Part shown: positions 6,343 to 6,809 of the stretch, piece by piece
Layout of the letters: every line of letters starts with the position of its first letter
Numbering within the stretch: position 1 is the first letter of the stretch
Source of the DNA: Chloroflexota bacterium
Lineage (GTDB): Bacteria > Chloroflexota > UBA6077 > CF-72
Assembly (NCBI GenBank): GCA_019247135.1
Contig: JAFAPL010001123.1
Span: 1 to 6,809, forward strand
Direction: 5' to 3'
Length of the DNA stretch: 6,809 nucleotides
The notes under the pieces: generated by a model
What the model was told of the DNA's origin: nothing
Seen by the model: only the letters and a program-made list of their open reading frames with translations
Databases searched by the model: none
Translations under genes and position numbers: made by a program

Positions 6343-6809
6343 CTAGGCTTTGGCGGCCTGGTGGAAGGGGCTCTCGCCACCTTTGGCGGCGGTGTAGAAC
6401 GGGTTCGTGCCACCCGCGTGGTCGGTCACGTCGACGACGGCACGTACACGCGGGATCGCTTGCTTGATCAACTGCTCGATGCCCTGTTTGAGCGTGACCG
6501 AGGCCATGCTGCACCCCTGACAGCCGCCTCCGAGCGCGACGTACACCACGTCGTCCTGGATCCCGGCCAGCTCGGCGTGGCCGCCATGTGAGGCGATGCC
6601 GGGGTTGATCTGGTGTTCGAGGACGTGGCGAACCTCGACCGCCAGCGGGTCGTCGCCACCCACAGGAGGCGGATCGATCCGAAAGCCGGGCCGCAGCGGG
6701 TCGGACACGAAGTCGAGCGTTGCCAGATGGACGGCGGGCACCGCGGCAGCATCGACCACAATGCGGAGGCCCTCGAGCTCGAGCATAGCATCGTCCGGAC
6801 GCGGCGCCG
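6343..6809 (-). CDS. NfuA/NifU-like Fe-S cluster carrier (N-terminus beyond window edge)
   Basis: The C-terminal two thirds or so of an Fe-S cluster assembly or delivery protein. The segment VRHVLEHQINPGIASHGGHAEL followed by VALGGGCQGCSMASVTLKQ (broken here for length: HQINP..SHGG, then GGGCQGCSM) is the Nfu domain, whose CxxC pair (coded near 6520 and 6511) binds a 4Fe-4S cluster between two subunits. Before it, LRIVVDAAAVPAVHLATLDFVSD matches the end of the degenerate A-type (HesB-like) domain found at the N-terminus of NfuA, as far as 6809. A start at the ATG at 6786 would cut that domain in its middle, and the frame is open to the window edge, so the gene very likely begins outside. A short C-terminal tail (TNPFYTAAKGGESPF) follows the domain. 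NfuA-type carriers pass clusters to apoproteins, particularly under oxidative stress or iron limitation. Family assignment is confident. Confidence 0.9.
   Translation of the reverse strand, partial: APRPDDAMLELEGLRIVVDAAAVPAVHLATLDFVSDPLRPGFRIDPPPVGGDDPLAVEVRHVLEHQINPGIASHGGHAELAGIQDDVVYVALGGGCQGCSMASVTLKQGIEQLIKQAIPRVRAVVDVTDHAGGTNPFYTAAKGGESPFHQAAKA

Noticed and set aside
1..6809. Mobile element, CRISPR array, toxin-antitoxin or anti-phage system
   Set aside because: No transposase or recombinase motifs, no direct repeat arrays, no tRNA-like structure and no composition break were noticed; the genes look like ordinary chromosomal genes.

Overview
This is a GC-rich, gene-dense bacterial chromosomal window with seven protein-coding genes, two of them cut by the window edges. 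I see no RNA genes, insertion sequences, CRISPR arrays or phage genes. DUF2277, a secreted DUF5010/GH99-like protein, a cytosolic S9 peptidase and a GC-rich, stop-poor background would fit a soil bacterium such as a member of Acidobacteriota (for example Vicinamibacteria). That placement is inference from gene content, not from a marker gene.

Layout. Four genes lie on the minus strand and read leftwards from about 3830 to the left edge: a 90-aa DUF2277 protein (3830-3558), a metallo-beta-lactamase/rhodanese fusion of the persulfide dioxygenase type (3528-2473), an S9-family serine peptidase (2391-442), and the N-terminal third of a phenylacetate-CoA-ligase-like adenylating enzyme (445 to beyond base 1). 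The gaps are 29 bp, 81 bp and a 4-base GTGA overlap, so one operon is plausible. A 51-bp gap at 3831-3881 separates this set from a divergent plus-strand pair: a secreted DUF5010/GH99-like protein (3882-5099) and an ATP-grasp ligase (5099-6334), which overlap by one base. An NfuA-like Fe-S carrier (6343 to beyond 6809, minus strand) converges on the ATP-grasp gene with 8 bp between stop codons.

How they may work together. The persulfide dioxygenase-rhodanese fusion handles sulfane sulfur, and NfuA-like proteins deliver Fe-S clusters, but these two genes are not in one transcription unit. DUF2277 has no established function. Its tight placement upstream of the fusion, and its conserved Met-Cys start, make a sulfur-related role worth considering. 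The S9 peptidase and adenylating enzyme are translationally coupled but share no obvious pathway. The secreted hydrolase-like protein and the cytosolic ATP-grasp enzyme are also coupled, and their substrates cannot be read from sequence.

I found no clear sign of an undescribed multi-gene system. The most useful observations are three genes hidden or mis-bounded by naive ORF calling (DUF2277, the GTG-started adenylating enzyme, the NfuA-like gene running off the edge), the one-base coupling of the DUF5010-like and ATP-grasp genes, and the possible leaderless divergent promoter region.
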